Shown here one piece after another: positions 9,687 to 18,948 of a stretch of DNA of 64,000 nt. Every line of letters starts with the position of its first letter. Positions within the stretch are counted from its first letter, which is position 1. The DNA comes from Lautropia dentalis (lineage in GTDB: Bacteria > Pseudomonadota > Gammaproteobacteria > Burkholderiales > Burkholderiaceae_E). The notes beneath the pieces were generated by a model that was not told where the DNA came from, searched no databases, and worked only from the letters and a program-made list of their open reading frames with translations. The stretch covers positions 1 through 64,000 of the forward strand of contig NZ_RRUE01000002.1 in NCBI RefSeq assembly GCF_003892345.1, given 5' to 3'. The position numbers and the translations under genes are program-made.

Positions 9687-10301
9687 TTACTGTTTCACCG
9701 GCGGCGGCAGGCAGCGGCACTCGCGCAGCAGCTGCGAGGCGGGCACGGGCCGGGTGGCGGACGATTGCGCCGGAACGACCACCATGCAGCCGCGGGGGCC
9801 AAAGCGCAGCTGCATCAGGAAGGGCTGCGGGGTCAGGCGCTTGCCGTCGAGAATCTGCCCGTCCTTCCCTTTGGCAAAGGTCTGGTCCAGAACCAGCTCG
9901 CTGCTGTCGACAAAGGCCGCATTGCCCAGCAGCACGCGCTGGCCACTGAATCGCTCGGCCACGGTCTCGATGGCGGCCAGGCAGGATCTGCTGGTCTGCG
10001 AGGCCAGCCGGGCGGGCGGCAGGTCCGACAGCGACACGCCCGGATCCTGCGACAGCTGTTCGGCGGCGCGCGCCTGCTGTTCCTGCATCGCGTCTTCGTG
10101 TGCGCCCTCACGGTGGATGCGCTCTTCCAGCGACTCGTGGCGCGAGCTGCCGGAAGCATCGCCGGCAGCGCGCTCGCCCGATGCGGCGCAGCCGGACAGC
10201 ACGGCAGCGCCCAGCAGTGCCAGCAGCGCTGCCCTCGCGCCCCCTCCGGCAACGTGTGAAGTGAATCGGGAGGCGGTGGCGGGCAGCGCAGAGAACGTCA
10301 T
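9687..10301 (-). CDS. putative lipoprotein, 204 aa
   Basis: N-terminal hydrophobic segment ending in the lipobox LSGC (cysteine at about 38), followed by a charged helical stretch (HESLEERIHREGAHEDAMQEQQ) and a C-terminal part with three further cysteines (SCLAA, RGCMV, RECRCL). Probably exported and lipid-anchored; function unknown. It overlaps the preceding S41 protease gene by four bases (ATGA), so the two are co-translated. Homology of the C-terminal half was not recognised. The C-terminus is QLLRECRCLPPPVKQ. Confidence 0.6.
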   Translation of the reverse strand: MTFSALPATASRFTSHVAGGGARAALLALLGAAVLSGCAASGERAAGDASGSSRHESLEERIHREGAHEDAMQEQQARAAEQLSQDPGVSLSDLPPARLASQTSRSCLAAIETVAERFSGQRVLLGNAAFVDSSELVLDQTFAKGKDGQILDGKRLTPQPFLMQLRFGPRGCMVVVPAQSSATRPVPASQLLRECRCLPPPVKQ

Positions 10302-11914
10302 GGCAGCAGGAACTTGTTGGTCAGGGCAGGGCTGCGCACCATGCGCGGGTCATGGATGCGGCCAGCCGGCCGGGCTGTGCCATCGGCACCGGTCGCACCC
10401 AGCTGCTTGCCCTGGACGGTTGCGGAAGAAGCCGGGCAGCTGCCATGCTGGCGGTAATGGAGGGCCGCCGCCAGCAGGCTTTCCTTCACGTCGCCCAGCT
10501 GGTGGGTGACATCGTCTGCCACCATGCAGTTGGGCGTGAAGCCGGCATCGAAGCCGCCGACGCCCTTGTCGTTGACGCCGTCGAACTCGATGGGGAAGTA
10601 TGACATACCGCAGTTGTCCTTCGCGGTGAAGCCGTAGGGCTTGCCGCAGGTGGTATTGCCGATCTGCACCACCTCCACATCAACACCCCGCAGGCCATTG
10701 ACCAGCGACTCGCTGGCCGAGCAGGTGCTGTTGCTGGTCAGCACGTACACGCGCTTCAGGCCCAGGTTGGGCAGGGACTGGCCAGCCTTAGTGCCCGTGC
10801 CCTCGGTGCCCGTGGTCTGGGACATGAAGCGCATCTGGCTCTGGGATGCCTCGGTTTCACGCCTGCGCTTGTCGTTGTATTGCAGGCGTTCGAACACCTT
10901 GCCCTGGGTCAGCGAAGTATCGCTCAGCATGTAGGCCAGCTGGGCCGACTGGTACAGATAGCCGCCGCCGTTGTAGCGCAGGTCCACCACCACGTCCTGC
11001 ACCTGCTGGTTCTTCATGTCGGTAACGGCTTTGAAGAGCTGCGATTCCACCGGCAGGGTAAAGCCGTTGAACTGCAGGTAGCCGATCTTTGCACCATCGT
11101 CGGTGGTGATCACACTGGCCGTCTGGACCGGCGGTTTCTGGTATTCACCGGCGCTGAGCACGGTCTGGCGGTTGGGCTGTTCCGCATCCACCGGCTTGAG
11201 TTCGAAGCCGGTTTTCTCGCCATCATTGGCCGAGAACAGCACGCGGTTCAGCTCCTCGACCTCGGCGGCGTCCTGGGTGTTGACCACGTCGATACGCTTG
11301 CCGCTGGCGGTGGTCACCGTCACCAGCATGTCACCACGCGAAACGCCCTGCTGGGCAGCCGGTGTGCCCTCGTGAACCACCAGCACACGCACATCCCGCG
11401 GCACTTCGTTTTTCAGGATGCCCAGATCCACCCCGTAACCGCTGGCCGTACCGGCCTGCGAGGAAGCCTTCCACTCCGCGGTGGGTATGGCAAAGCTGAA
11501 GCGGTCCTTGCGGGCGCCGCGGACCGTCAGTTTGGGCGACAGCAGCGCCCGGAAATAGTTCTGCATCCCTTCTTCGTGCCCGACCTGCAGATATTCTGGC
11601 AGCTGCCCGTTCACCTGCGGCATGTCGGCATACCAGAGGTAGCTTTCCTGCATGTAGGCGCGGATGAACTGCTGTTCGGTCTGGCGCGACCCTTTGCGAT
11701 AGCCTTCCAGCCAGTCACCACTGCTGCTGTGGGCCAGCGTGTTGTCGACCGCGCACTGGTTGGCGTACTGGGCGGAGGCGCCAAGGTCGCCCGGGGCATC
11801 GGAGAGGCTCCGTGTGCCCACCCCGCCGGCGCCGCCACCGCCGCCGCCGCAGCCCGCAAGCACTGTGGCCAGCAGTGCGGAAACGGCCGTGAGGGTGAAG
11901 TGTGTCGCTTTCAT
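10298..11914 (-). CDS. S41-family C-terminal-processing-like peptidase, lipoprotein
   Basis: 538 residues. The start MKATHFTL at 11914 gives a signal sequence with lipobox LAGC followed by a glycine run (GCGGGGGGAGG), indicating a lipid-anchored envelope protein. A PDZ-like region (GTPAAQQGVSRGDMLVTV) is followed by the tail-specific protease domain: DLRYNGGGYL and SNSTCSASESLVNGLRG, the latter carrying the catalytic serine, then QIGNTTCGKPYGF. Similar S41 lipoproteins process periplasmic proteins; substrate unknown. A longer reading frame upstream (to 12040) has no signal peptide and is rejected. The overlapping lipoprotein gene downstream suggests a joint function. Confidence 0.82.
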   Translation of the reverse strand: MKATHFTLTAVSALLATVLAGCGGGGGGAGGVGTRSLSDAPGDLGASAQYANQCAVDNTLAHSSSGDWLEGYRKGSRQTEQQFIRAYMQESYLWYADMPQVNGQLPEYLQVGHEEGMQNYFRALLSPKLTVRGARKDRFSFAIPTAEWKASSQAGTASGYGVDLGILKNEVPRDVRVLVVHEGTPAAQQGVSRGDMLVTVTTASGKRIDVVNTQDAAEVEELNRVLFSANDGEKTGFELKPVDAEQPNRQTVLSAGEYQKPPVQTASVITTDDGAKIGYLQFNGFTLPVESQLFKAVTDMKNQQVQDVVVDLRYNGGGYLYQSAQLAYMLSDTSLTQGKVFERLQYNDKRRRETEASQSQMRFMSQTTGTEGTGTKAGQSLPNLGLKRVYVLTSNSTCSASESLVNGLRGVDVEVVQIGNTTCGKPYGFTAKDNCGMSYFPIEFDGVNDKGVGGFDAGFTPNCMVADDVTHQLGDVKESLLAAALHYRQHGSCPASSATVQGKQLGATGADGTARPAGRIHDPRMVRSPALTNKFLLP

Positions 11915-12189
11915 GCGACGAATCTTGCCGAATACTCGATGGTGCAGGCAATGAACTACGCCACGGTTTCGGCCAGACGGATCGCGCCTGCCGCCCGGTG
12001 GAGAAGCCCTCCTGCCCGCGCACCGCCTGCCACTGCTCACGCTGCCTGTTGCCCTGCCGACAGTGTGGTGGTTGGCCCATGTCCAGCCCGCCCGCCTGCT
12101 GTCCGTCCCCGAACGCCCACTGCTGACGTGCCGCCCGCCTGCCGGTTACCGGACAGGTCGGAATACACGGGCAGGGGACGGGGCGCCAC

Positions 12190-13839
12190 TCAGGACACGG
12201 GCGCCGGGGGCAGCGGGGAGGTACCCAGAATCAGGTCTGCACCCTTCTCGGCAATCATGAACGACGGGGCGTTGGTGTTGACCGAGGGCAGAGACGGCAT
12301 GATCGAGGCATCCACCACGCGCAGGCCCTCGAGGCCGTGCACGCGCAGCGAGGCATCGACCACCGAGTCCGGCCGGTCGGCGGGGCCCATCCGGCAGCTG
12401 CCCACCACGTGGTAGACGGTTTCGCCGGTACGCCGGGCGAAGTCGAGCACTTCGTCGTCGCTGCGGCAGTCCGGCCCCGGCACCTGCTCGCTGTCGAGGA
12501 AGGGACGCAGGTAGGAAGTTTCGAGCATGCGCCGGCCCAGACGGATGCCGTTGATCAGCACGCGCTGGTCGCGTTCGTCGTTCAGGTAGTTGGGCTGGAT
12601 GCAGGGCGCCTCGAAGGGGTCGTCGCTGATGGCGTGGACATGGCCGGTACTGAGGGGGCGCGACTGCCAGGCGCCGATCGTCATGCCCGGCCAGCCATCG
12701 ATGAGGCCGACGATGCCCCCGCGGAAACTGGCCGGCGCAAAGACATACTCCATGTCGGGTCGTACTGCCTCGGCACTGCTGCGGGCAAACACATGTGCCA
12801 TGGAGGCGCTGAGCCCCAGCACGCTGGGCTTGCCGCGCAGCCAGCGCCAGCCCTGGGCAATGACGCCCGGGAACTTCACCAGCTCGTTGATGGTGCGCAC
12901 ATAGCGCAGCTTCGACACCAGCCGGACGCGGTAATGATCCTGCAGGTTCTGGCCCACGCCGGGCAGTTCGTGCACCACCGGCACGCCCAGCGTTTCGAGC
13001 AGCGGGCGCGGCCCCACCCCGGAGATCTGCAGCAGCTTCGGCGAATTGATGCTGCCGGCCGCCAGAATGACCTCCCGCCGGGCACGCACGGTTTCGACCC
13101 TGCCATTCGGCCCGCCCCGCACATAGCGCACGCCCACCGCGCGCCGGCCCTCGAACAGCACGCGGCTGGCCTGGGCGCGGGTACGCACATCGACCTGCGG
13201 ACGCCGGCGCGCCGGCCGCAGAAAGCTCACGGCCGAACTCTGGCGGCGACCACCATGGATGGTGCGCTGGAAGAATCCGGCCCCCTCGTACTGTTCACCG
13301 TTGTAGTCGGAGGTACGCGGGATGCCCAGTTCGTCCATGCCGGCCAGAAAGGCGTCGCACAGGGGGTGATGCCAGTCGAGGTCGGTGACGCGCAGCTCGC
13401 CTTCGCGGCCCCGGTAGAGGTCGTCTCCCACCCCGATCTTCTGCTCCAGGCGGCGGAAGTACGGCAGCACCTCGGCATAGGACCAGCCGGGGTTGCCGGC
13501 AGCGGCCCAGGCGTCGTAGTCTTCGCGCGGACCGCGCACGAACGACATGCCGTTGATCGAGCTGCTGCCGCCGAGCACGCGCCCCTGCGGCAGACGGATG
13601 CTGCGCTGGACCACCCTGCCCGGCTCGGTGGTGAAGTTCCAGGTAAGCCGGCGGCTGTGCACGTTCCAGACGTAGCCAACCGGCAGGTGAATGAGCGGAC
13701 TCCAGTCGGCCCCGCCAGCCTCCAGCAGGCACACGCTTGCCCCGGTGGCGCTCAGACGGTTGGTCAACAGGCAGCCGGCCGTGCCGGCACCCACCACCAC
13801 ATAATCGAACTCGCCATTCATATTGGCTTCAGGAGCCAT
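12190..13839 (-). CDS. GMC-family FAD-dependent oxidoreductase (choline dehydrogenase-like)
   Basis: 549 residues. Dinucleotide-binding motif VVVGAGTAGCLLTNRL near 15-30, GMC signature 1 GRVLGGSSSINGMSFVRG near 85-102, signature 2 GSINSPKLLQISGVG near 262-276, and the C-terminal H(V)VGSCRMG with the catalytic His and a following INTNAPSFMIAEKGADLI. The family oxidises alcohols; choline, glucose or long-chain alcohols cannot be told apart here. GGAG is seven bases before ATG 13839, which decides this start over the ATG 18 bases later. No clear operon partner. Confidence 0.88.
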   Translation of the reverse strand: MAPEANMNGEFDYVVVGAGTAGCLLTNRLSATGASVCLLEAGGADWSPLIHLPVGYVWNVHSRRLTWNFTTEPGRVVQRSIRLPQGRVLGGSSSINGMSFVRGPREDYDAWAAAGNPGWSYAEVLPYFRRLEQKIGVGDDLYRGREGELRVTDLDWHHPLCDAFLAGMDELGIPRTSDYNGEQYEGAGFFQRTIHGGRRQSSAVSFLRPARRRPQVDVRTRAQASRVLFEGRRAVGVRYVRGGPNGRVETVRARREVILAAGSINSPKLLQISGVGPRPLLETLGVPVVHELPGVGQNLQDHYRVRLVSKLRYVRTINELVKFPGVIAQGWRWLRGKPSVLGLSASMAHVFARSSAEAVRPDMEYVFAPASFRGGIVGLIDGWPGMTIGAWQSRPLSTGHVHAISDDPFEAPCIQPNYLNDERDQRVLINGIRLGRRMLETSYLRPFLDSEQVPGPDCRSDDEVLDFARRTGETVYHVVGSCRMGPADRPDSVVDASLRVHGLEGLRVVDASIMPSLPSVNTNAPSFMIAEKGADLILGTSPLPPAPVS

Positions 13840-14324
13840 TGGCCTGCTCCATGATTGGGAACCATTGAACTGCTGCCCGACATGACTGTCCGTGCAACGT
13901 CCGGTACGGAAGTATCACGCCAGCGACCATGCAGTGCCACGCCGGCGATCATGTCATGAGGCACATGGATTATCAGCGCACGGAAAAAATAGTGCCCCGG
14001 GCGATAACGCCTCGAGCGGATGTAATTTTAGCGCAACACCTGTCGTGTCGCGACAAAACCACGCCAATACAACAGAAAAACACCAGATGTGTCTTATATG
14101 CACCCAAGGGTATTGCGTTTTTGAAATTGATCCTGCATAGAGCCGATGCATTGTGCCAGCAAAACCGGTGCGTTGCACCGGCAGAACCGATGCATTGCGC
14201 CAGCAGAACCGGCGCGTTGCGTCACGTGACATGACGGACGCCGGCGCGGACAGAAAGGAAAAACCGGCTGCGACTGCGGCACCGGCTTTCGCCGCTTTTC
14301 CGTGCCGGCGGAATCAGGCACCGA
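13840..14324. other. intergenic region with 22-bp tandem repeats
   Basis: No gene is supported in this 485-base space between the GMC oxidoreductase and the end of obgE. Its central part (about 13990-14130) is AT-rich compared with the surroundings and may hold the GMC promoter. Tandem repeats occupy 14145-14219. Confidence 0.5.
14145..14219. repeat. 22-bp tandem repeat, about 3.4 copies
   Basis: Units at 14145-14166, 14167-14188 and 14189-14210 plus a partial copy differ by a few bases each; the first and third units share 20 of 22 positions and begin GATGCATTG, while the second and fourth begin GGTGCGTTG or GGCGCGTTG, so the array alternates two variants (44-bp higher-order period). Confidence 0.7.
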
Positions 14325-15581
<1,257 letters not shown>

Positions 15582-15778
15582 TCACGCCTCTTGCGTGTGT
15601 CTGCTTTCCGCATTGTAGGAGAGCGGTCATGGAGCGTGCCCCAAAAGCCCCACATCATGCCGTCCCGCCCGGCGGGTACGGCCGCGAGTGCGGCCACCGG
15701 CAGACGAACCCCAGAAAACACCAGCGGCACCTGGAGCCAAGCCCACAGGTGCCGCCTGATGGTTGCCGGTGAAGATGC

Positions 15779-16051
15779 TCAGGCAGCTTCGGCCAGCAGC
15801 GGGGTGATGCTCACCACCTTGTTGCTCTTCGGACCGTGGGTACCGAAGGTGACCACGCCGTCGATCAGCGCGAACAGGGTGTGATCCTTGCCCACGCCGA
15901 CGTTGCGGCCCGCGTGCACACGGGTGCCGCGCTGACGGACGATGATGGAGCCGGCCGACACGGTTTGACCGCCGTAGGCCTTGACACCCAGCATCTTTGG
16001 CTTGGAATCGCGGCCGTTGCGTGTAGAGCCGCCGCCTTTCTTCTGTGCCAT
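15779..16051 (-). CDS. rpmA: 50S ribosomal protein L27
   Basis: 90 residues. [19 protein letters not shown] is the conserved N-terminus reaching toward the peptidyl-transferase centre, followed by [17 protein letters not shown] and [13 protein letters not shown]. Length is normal. It lies 103 bases after rplU and 203 bases before obgE on the same strand. No N-terminal extension as in Firmicutes. Confidence 0.97.
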   Translation of the reverse strand: MAQKKGGGSTRNGRDSKPKMLGVKAYGGQTVSAGSIIVRQRGTRVHAGRNVGVGKDHTLFALIDGVVTFGTHGPKSNKVVSITPLLAEAA

Positions 16052-16154
16052 GACTGATTACCTGCACGAGATGCCCTGAAGGCCCCGGGACGCGGCCCGG
16101 GACAGGGCGGGTTGATACTTTGGACTGTGGTTATTCAGGCATTGCCCAAATGAC

Positions 16155-16511
16155 TCAGGCAGCAACGGGAGCCGGTGCCTCGGCCTTGTCGGTGCCCAGC
16201 TCGGACGACACCTGCGCGATGAACAGCTCGGTGTAGTTCTGGCGATGGCCCTGGCGCTTCTGGTAGTGCTTGCGCCGGCGCATCTTGAAGATGCGTACTT
16301 TTTTGTGACGACCCTGAGACAGGACGACAGCCGACACGCTTGCACCACCCACCAGCGGCGCACCGATCTTCACCTTGTCGCCATCGTAGACGGCGAGCAC
16401 CTGGTCGATCTCGATGCCGGCTCCGATGTCTGCGGATATCTGTTCTACCTTGATTTTGTCGCCGGCAGCAACCTTGTATTGCTTGCCACCGGTTTTTATG
16501 ACCGCGTACAT
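16155..16511 (-). CDS. rplU: 50S ribosomal protein L21
   Basis: 118 residues: [14 protein letters not shown] opens the protein, with [25 protein letters not shown] in the C-terminal half as in all L21 proteins, then a short Ala/Pro-rich tail. Start 16511 is chosen because [12 protein letters not shown] is the universal N-terminus; GGAGG is eight bases upstream. First gene of the rplU-rpmA-obgE group; promoter at 16561-16590. Confidence 0.97.
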   Translation of the reverse strand: MYAVIKTGGKQYKVAAGDKIKVEQISADIGAGIEIDQVLAVYDGDKVKIGAPLVGGASVSAVVLSQGRHKKVRIFKMRRRKHYQKRQGHRQNYTELFIAQVSSELGTDKAEAPAPVAA

Positions 16512-16560
16512 GGAAACCTCCAAAGAACACACCTTCCCACCCAGGAAGGCGCAACCTGAA

Positions 16561-16590
16561 ATTATAGGGTCGGGACTGAGGCAGCGTCAA
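16561..16590 (-). promoter_or_regulatory. sigma-70 promoter of rplU-rpmA-obgE
   Basis: On the minus strand TTGACG (16590-16585) and a perfect TATAAT (16566-16561) are separated by 18 bases, some 50 bases before the rplU start. This is one of the best promoter matches in the window and fits strong expression of ribosomal protein genes. Confidence 0.75.
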
Positions 16591-16605
16591 ACGCCGCGCG
16601 CCCTT

Positions 16606-16720
16606 CCTGCCTGTACCCTGCCTGTACCCTGCCTGTACCCTGCCTGTACCCTGCCTGTCCCACGCCTGTCCACGCCTGTCCACGCCTGTCCCACGCCTGT
16701 CCCACGCCTGTCCCACGCCT
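16606..16720. repeat. 11-bp tandem repeat array upstream of rplU promoter
   Basis: Two related units follow each other: GCCTGTACCCT repeated four times (about 16608-16653), then five to six copies of CACGCCTGTCC (11-12 bp) to about 16720. All share GCCTGT. The array lies between the divergent rplU and ispB transcription units. Confidence 0.8.
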
Positions 16721-16879
16721 GGGCCACCGTCTGGGCCACCTGCCTTCTTCCTGCCTCCACGCCTCCACTTCCGGCACACGCCTCTGCTCCCGCACCATGT
16801 CAACCAATGTGACACATCAAACGTGAAAAGAAGGCGCGACGGCGGCCCGGCCGTGAAAGCAGCCCCCAACGCCCTGGGG

Positions 16880-16908
16880 CGTGTCATGGACCCGCTCATC
16901 CCCGCCTC
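16880..16908 (+). repeat. single diverged end of the 31-bp inverted-repeat element family
   Basis: The stretch GCGTGTCATGGAC is identical to the terminus of the element at 1366-1396, and about 23 of the next-inclusive 28 bases agree. I found no matching right end nearby, so this is a solo or decayed end lying 300 bases before ispB. Confidence 0.4.
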
Positions 16909-17187
16909 CCGTTGGGTGTGCAGGACAGGACGGCAGCGGCTGTAACGGCGCCGCCCGGCCGGCCCCTGTCTTCCGCCCATATAATCGGACCTTTCCGGAC
17001 ATCGGTCCGGCGTGGCAGAGTTGCCACAGCCGGTCTCCTCCTGTCGGAAAACGCCTGTACCGGGGACGCTGCCGCCCCTGCCTGCAGGGATCCCTGCGGA
17101 TCCGCGGCACCGGCCCGCGCCTTCCCCTCTACAATAGGCAACTTTCCGGCAGACCATCCTCCGGCCAACGCCAACCAGCACGACATC

Positions 17188-18177
17188 TTGAAGCCCTACG
17201 ACGCCTATCCGATCATCACAGACGATCTTGCCCAGGTCGACCGGGTCATCAAGGAACGTCTCGACAGCCCCGTCGCCCTCATCCGCACCATCGCCAGCTA
17301 CATCATCGGCGCAGGCGGCAAGCGGTTGCGGCCGGTGCTGCTCACCCTGTTTGCCCGTGCGCTGGGCTACGGCAACTCCGACGCCCACCAGAAGGAAGGC
17401 CATCACTGGCTGCTGGCTGCGGTGGTCGAGTTCATCCACACCGCCACGCTGCTGCACGACGACATCGTCGACGAATCCACGCTGCGCCGCGGCGCCCCCA
17501 CGGCCAACGCCCAGTTCGGCAACCCGGCCGCGGTGCTGGTGGGCGACTTCCTCTACTCCCGCTCGTTCCAGATGATGGTGGAAGTGGAGCAAATCAGCAT
17601 CCTCAAGACGCTGGCCGACGCCACCAATGTCATTGCCGAGGGCGAGGTGCTGCAGCTGCTCAACTGCAACGACCCCGACGTGGACGAAGCCGCCTACCTG
17701 CAGGTCATCCGCTTCAAGACGGCCAAGCTGTTCGAGGCGTCGGCACGCATCGGCGCCATCCTGGCCGGTGCCACGCCCGAGCTGGAAGACGCTGCTGCAA
17801 CCTACGGCCGCCACATGGGCACGGCGTTCCAGATCATCGACGACGTGCTGGACTACTCCGGCGAGCGCGACACCCTTGGCAAGAACATCGGCGACGACCT
17901 GCGCGAGGGCAAGGCCACCCTGCCCCTCATCCGTGTGATGGAAGTGGGAGCGCCCGCCGACCGCGAAATCGTCCGCCAGGCCATCATCAATGGCGAGACC
18001 GAGCACTTCGACGCCATCCACCAGGCCATCCTGCGCTGCGACGCCCTGGGCTATGCCCGCACCCTGGCCGAACAGGAGGCGCAACGGGCACGCGATGCAC
18101 TGATCCACGTACCCCCTTCCCAATTCAAGGAAGCCTTGCTATACTTATCTTCTTACTCGATCTCGCGTAACAAGTAA
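17188..18177 (+). CDS. ispB: octaprenyl diphosphate synthase IspB
   Basis: 329 residues with a TTG start at 17188, giving MKPYDAYPIITDDLAQVDRV. Long-chain trans-prenyltransferase making the ubiquinone side chain. First aspartate-rich motif LLHDDIVDE near 91-99, second DDVLDYSG near 220, lysine and arginine IPP contacts GGKRLRP near 44-50. The frame stays open 92 codons further upstream, but that part has no family similarity and contains the promoter-like TATAAT at 16980-16985. The family length (about 320-330) supports the TTG start; no ATG or GTG is placed correctly. tRNA-Pro follows 33 bases after the stop. Confidence 0.9.
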   Translation: MKPYDAYPIITDDLAQVDRVIKERLDSPVALIRTIASYIIGAGGKRLRPVLLTLFARALGYGNSDAHQKEGHHWLLAAVVEFIHTATLLHDDIVDESTLRRGAPTANAQFGNPAAVLVGDFLYSRSFQMMVEVEQISILKTLADATNVIAEGEVLQLLNCNDPDVDEAAYLQVIRFKTAKLFEASARIGAILAGATPELEDAAATYGRHMGTAFQIIDDVLDYSGERDTLGKNIGDDLREGKATLPLIRVMEVGAPADREIVRQAIINGETEHFDAIHQAILRCDALGYARTLAEQEAQRARDALIHVPPSQFKEALLYLSSYSISRNK

Positions 18178-18210
18178 GCTTTGGTGTTTGGCAGGAACGG
18201 GTAAGACCAT

Positions 18211-18287
18211 CGGGGTGTAGCTTAGCCTGGTAGAGCGCTACGTTCGGGACGTAGAGGCCGGAGGTTCGAATCCTCTCACCCCGACCA
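18211..18287 (+). tRNA. tRNA-Pro (anticodon CGG)
   Basis: A complete 77-base cloverleaf with encoded CCA. Acceptor CGGGGTG pairs with CACCCCG; D arm AGCTTAGCCTGGTAGAGC; anticodon stem CTACG/CGTAG around TTCGGGA, anticodon CGG; T arm GGAGGTTCGAATCCTCT. Reads CCG codons. It lies just downstream of ispB and is followed by a hairpin terminator. Confidence 0.97.
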
Positions 18288-18294
18288 GAACATC

Positions 18295-18332
18295 AAAAAC
18301 CGGATCCGCCGCAAGGCTGGTCCGGTTTTTTC
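18295..18332 (+). terminator. rho-independent terminator after tRNA-Pro
   Basis: AAAAACCGGA (18295-18304) pairs with TCCGGTTTTT (18321-18330) around a 16-base loop that can itself fold; the T run follows immediately. Confidence 0.8.
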
Positions 18333-18393
18333 GTTTCTGGCCTTCATCTGATACGCCTCCTCTCTCTTCCCGACCGTCTTCCACCATCACGCC

Positions 18394-18477
18394 GGCCTGT
18401 CGCCTGTCGCCTGTCGCCTGTCGCCTGTCGCCTGTCGCCTGTCGCCTGTCGCCTGTCGCCTGTCGCCTGTCGCCTGT
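18394..18477. repeat. heptanucleotide tandem repeat (CGCCTGT)11
   Basis: Eleven exact copies of CGCCTGT at 18401-18477, preceded by one imperfect copy and followed by decayed GCCTGTGCC units to about 18510. Such perfect short repeats change copy number by strand slippage. No gene reads through it convincingly: the minus frame encoding a TGDRRQA repeat starts without ribosome site and runs into the tRNA. Confidence 0.9.
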
Positions 18478-18479
18478 GC

Positions 18480-18948
18480 CTGTGCCTGCTGCCTGTGCCC
18501 GGTGCCTGCGCCCCCCTGCCATCACAGCCAGTTTCTCTTCTCCTGGCCCTGCACAGCGGCGGTCGGCCAGTCCGCAATGAGCAGGCCCCTGTTGCCCGAC
18601 CGCCCGCAGCCCTGCAGCTGCCACGAGCCACCCTCCTCCTGCACCTTCCACAGCCTTCCAGCCAGCCCGACGCTTTTGGGCAACCTGCCCGGCGCTTTCG
18701 GATTTCCTGCCTGACAAGATCGGCCCCGTCCACCGTGACCGAACCCGATTGTGAAGAATAGTTAATACTGAAACTGCCCACCCGGAAGTATCGGCAAAAC
18801 AATGTCAAAACCGGGATGTTTTTCTTTTGAATAGGGCATAATAATCTCTCTCACTATCATTAGCCTCCTTTCCGTTCCGGCACGGCCGGTCCCGGTACAC
18901 GCCCCCCGGCACGCTCCCGGTACGCCCATTTCCCAGGAAATTTCCTCC
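18480..18948. other. intergenic region upstream of the secreted protein gene
   Basis: About 470 bases without a supported gene. The right end (18760-18870) is AT-rich and probably holds the promoter of the following gene, including the Fur-box-like sequence at 18840-18858. The remainder is GC-rich filler with decayed GCCTG repeats on the left. Confidence 0.5.
18840..18858 (-). promoter_or_regulatory. Fur-box-like sequence (weak)
   Basis: Read on the minus strand, 13 of 19 bases agree with the classical Fur box GATAATGATAATCATTATC. It lies about 90 bases upstream of the secreted protein start, next to a CATAAT -10-like hexamer. The match is moderate; many unrelated AT-rich sequences score like this. 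Confidence 0.3.

Noticed and set aside
18238-18717. Minus-strand frame with TGDRRQA repeats
   Set aside because: The repeat is only the translation of the CGCCTGT array; the frame has no ribosome site and runs into tRNA-Pro.
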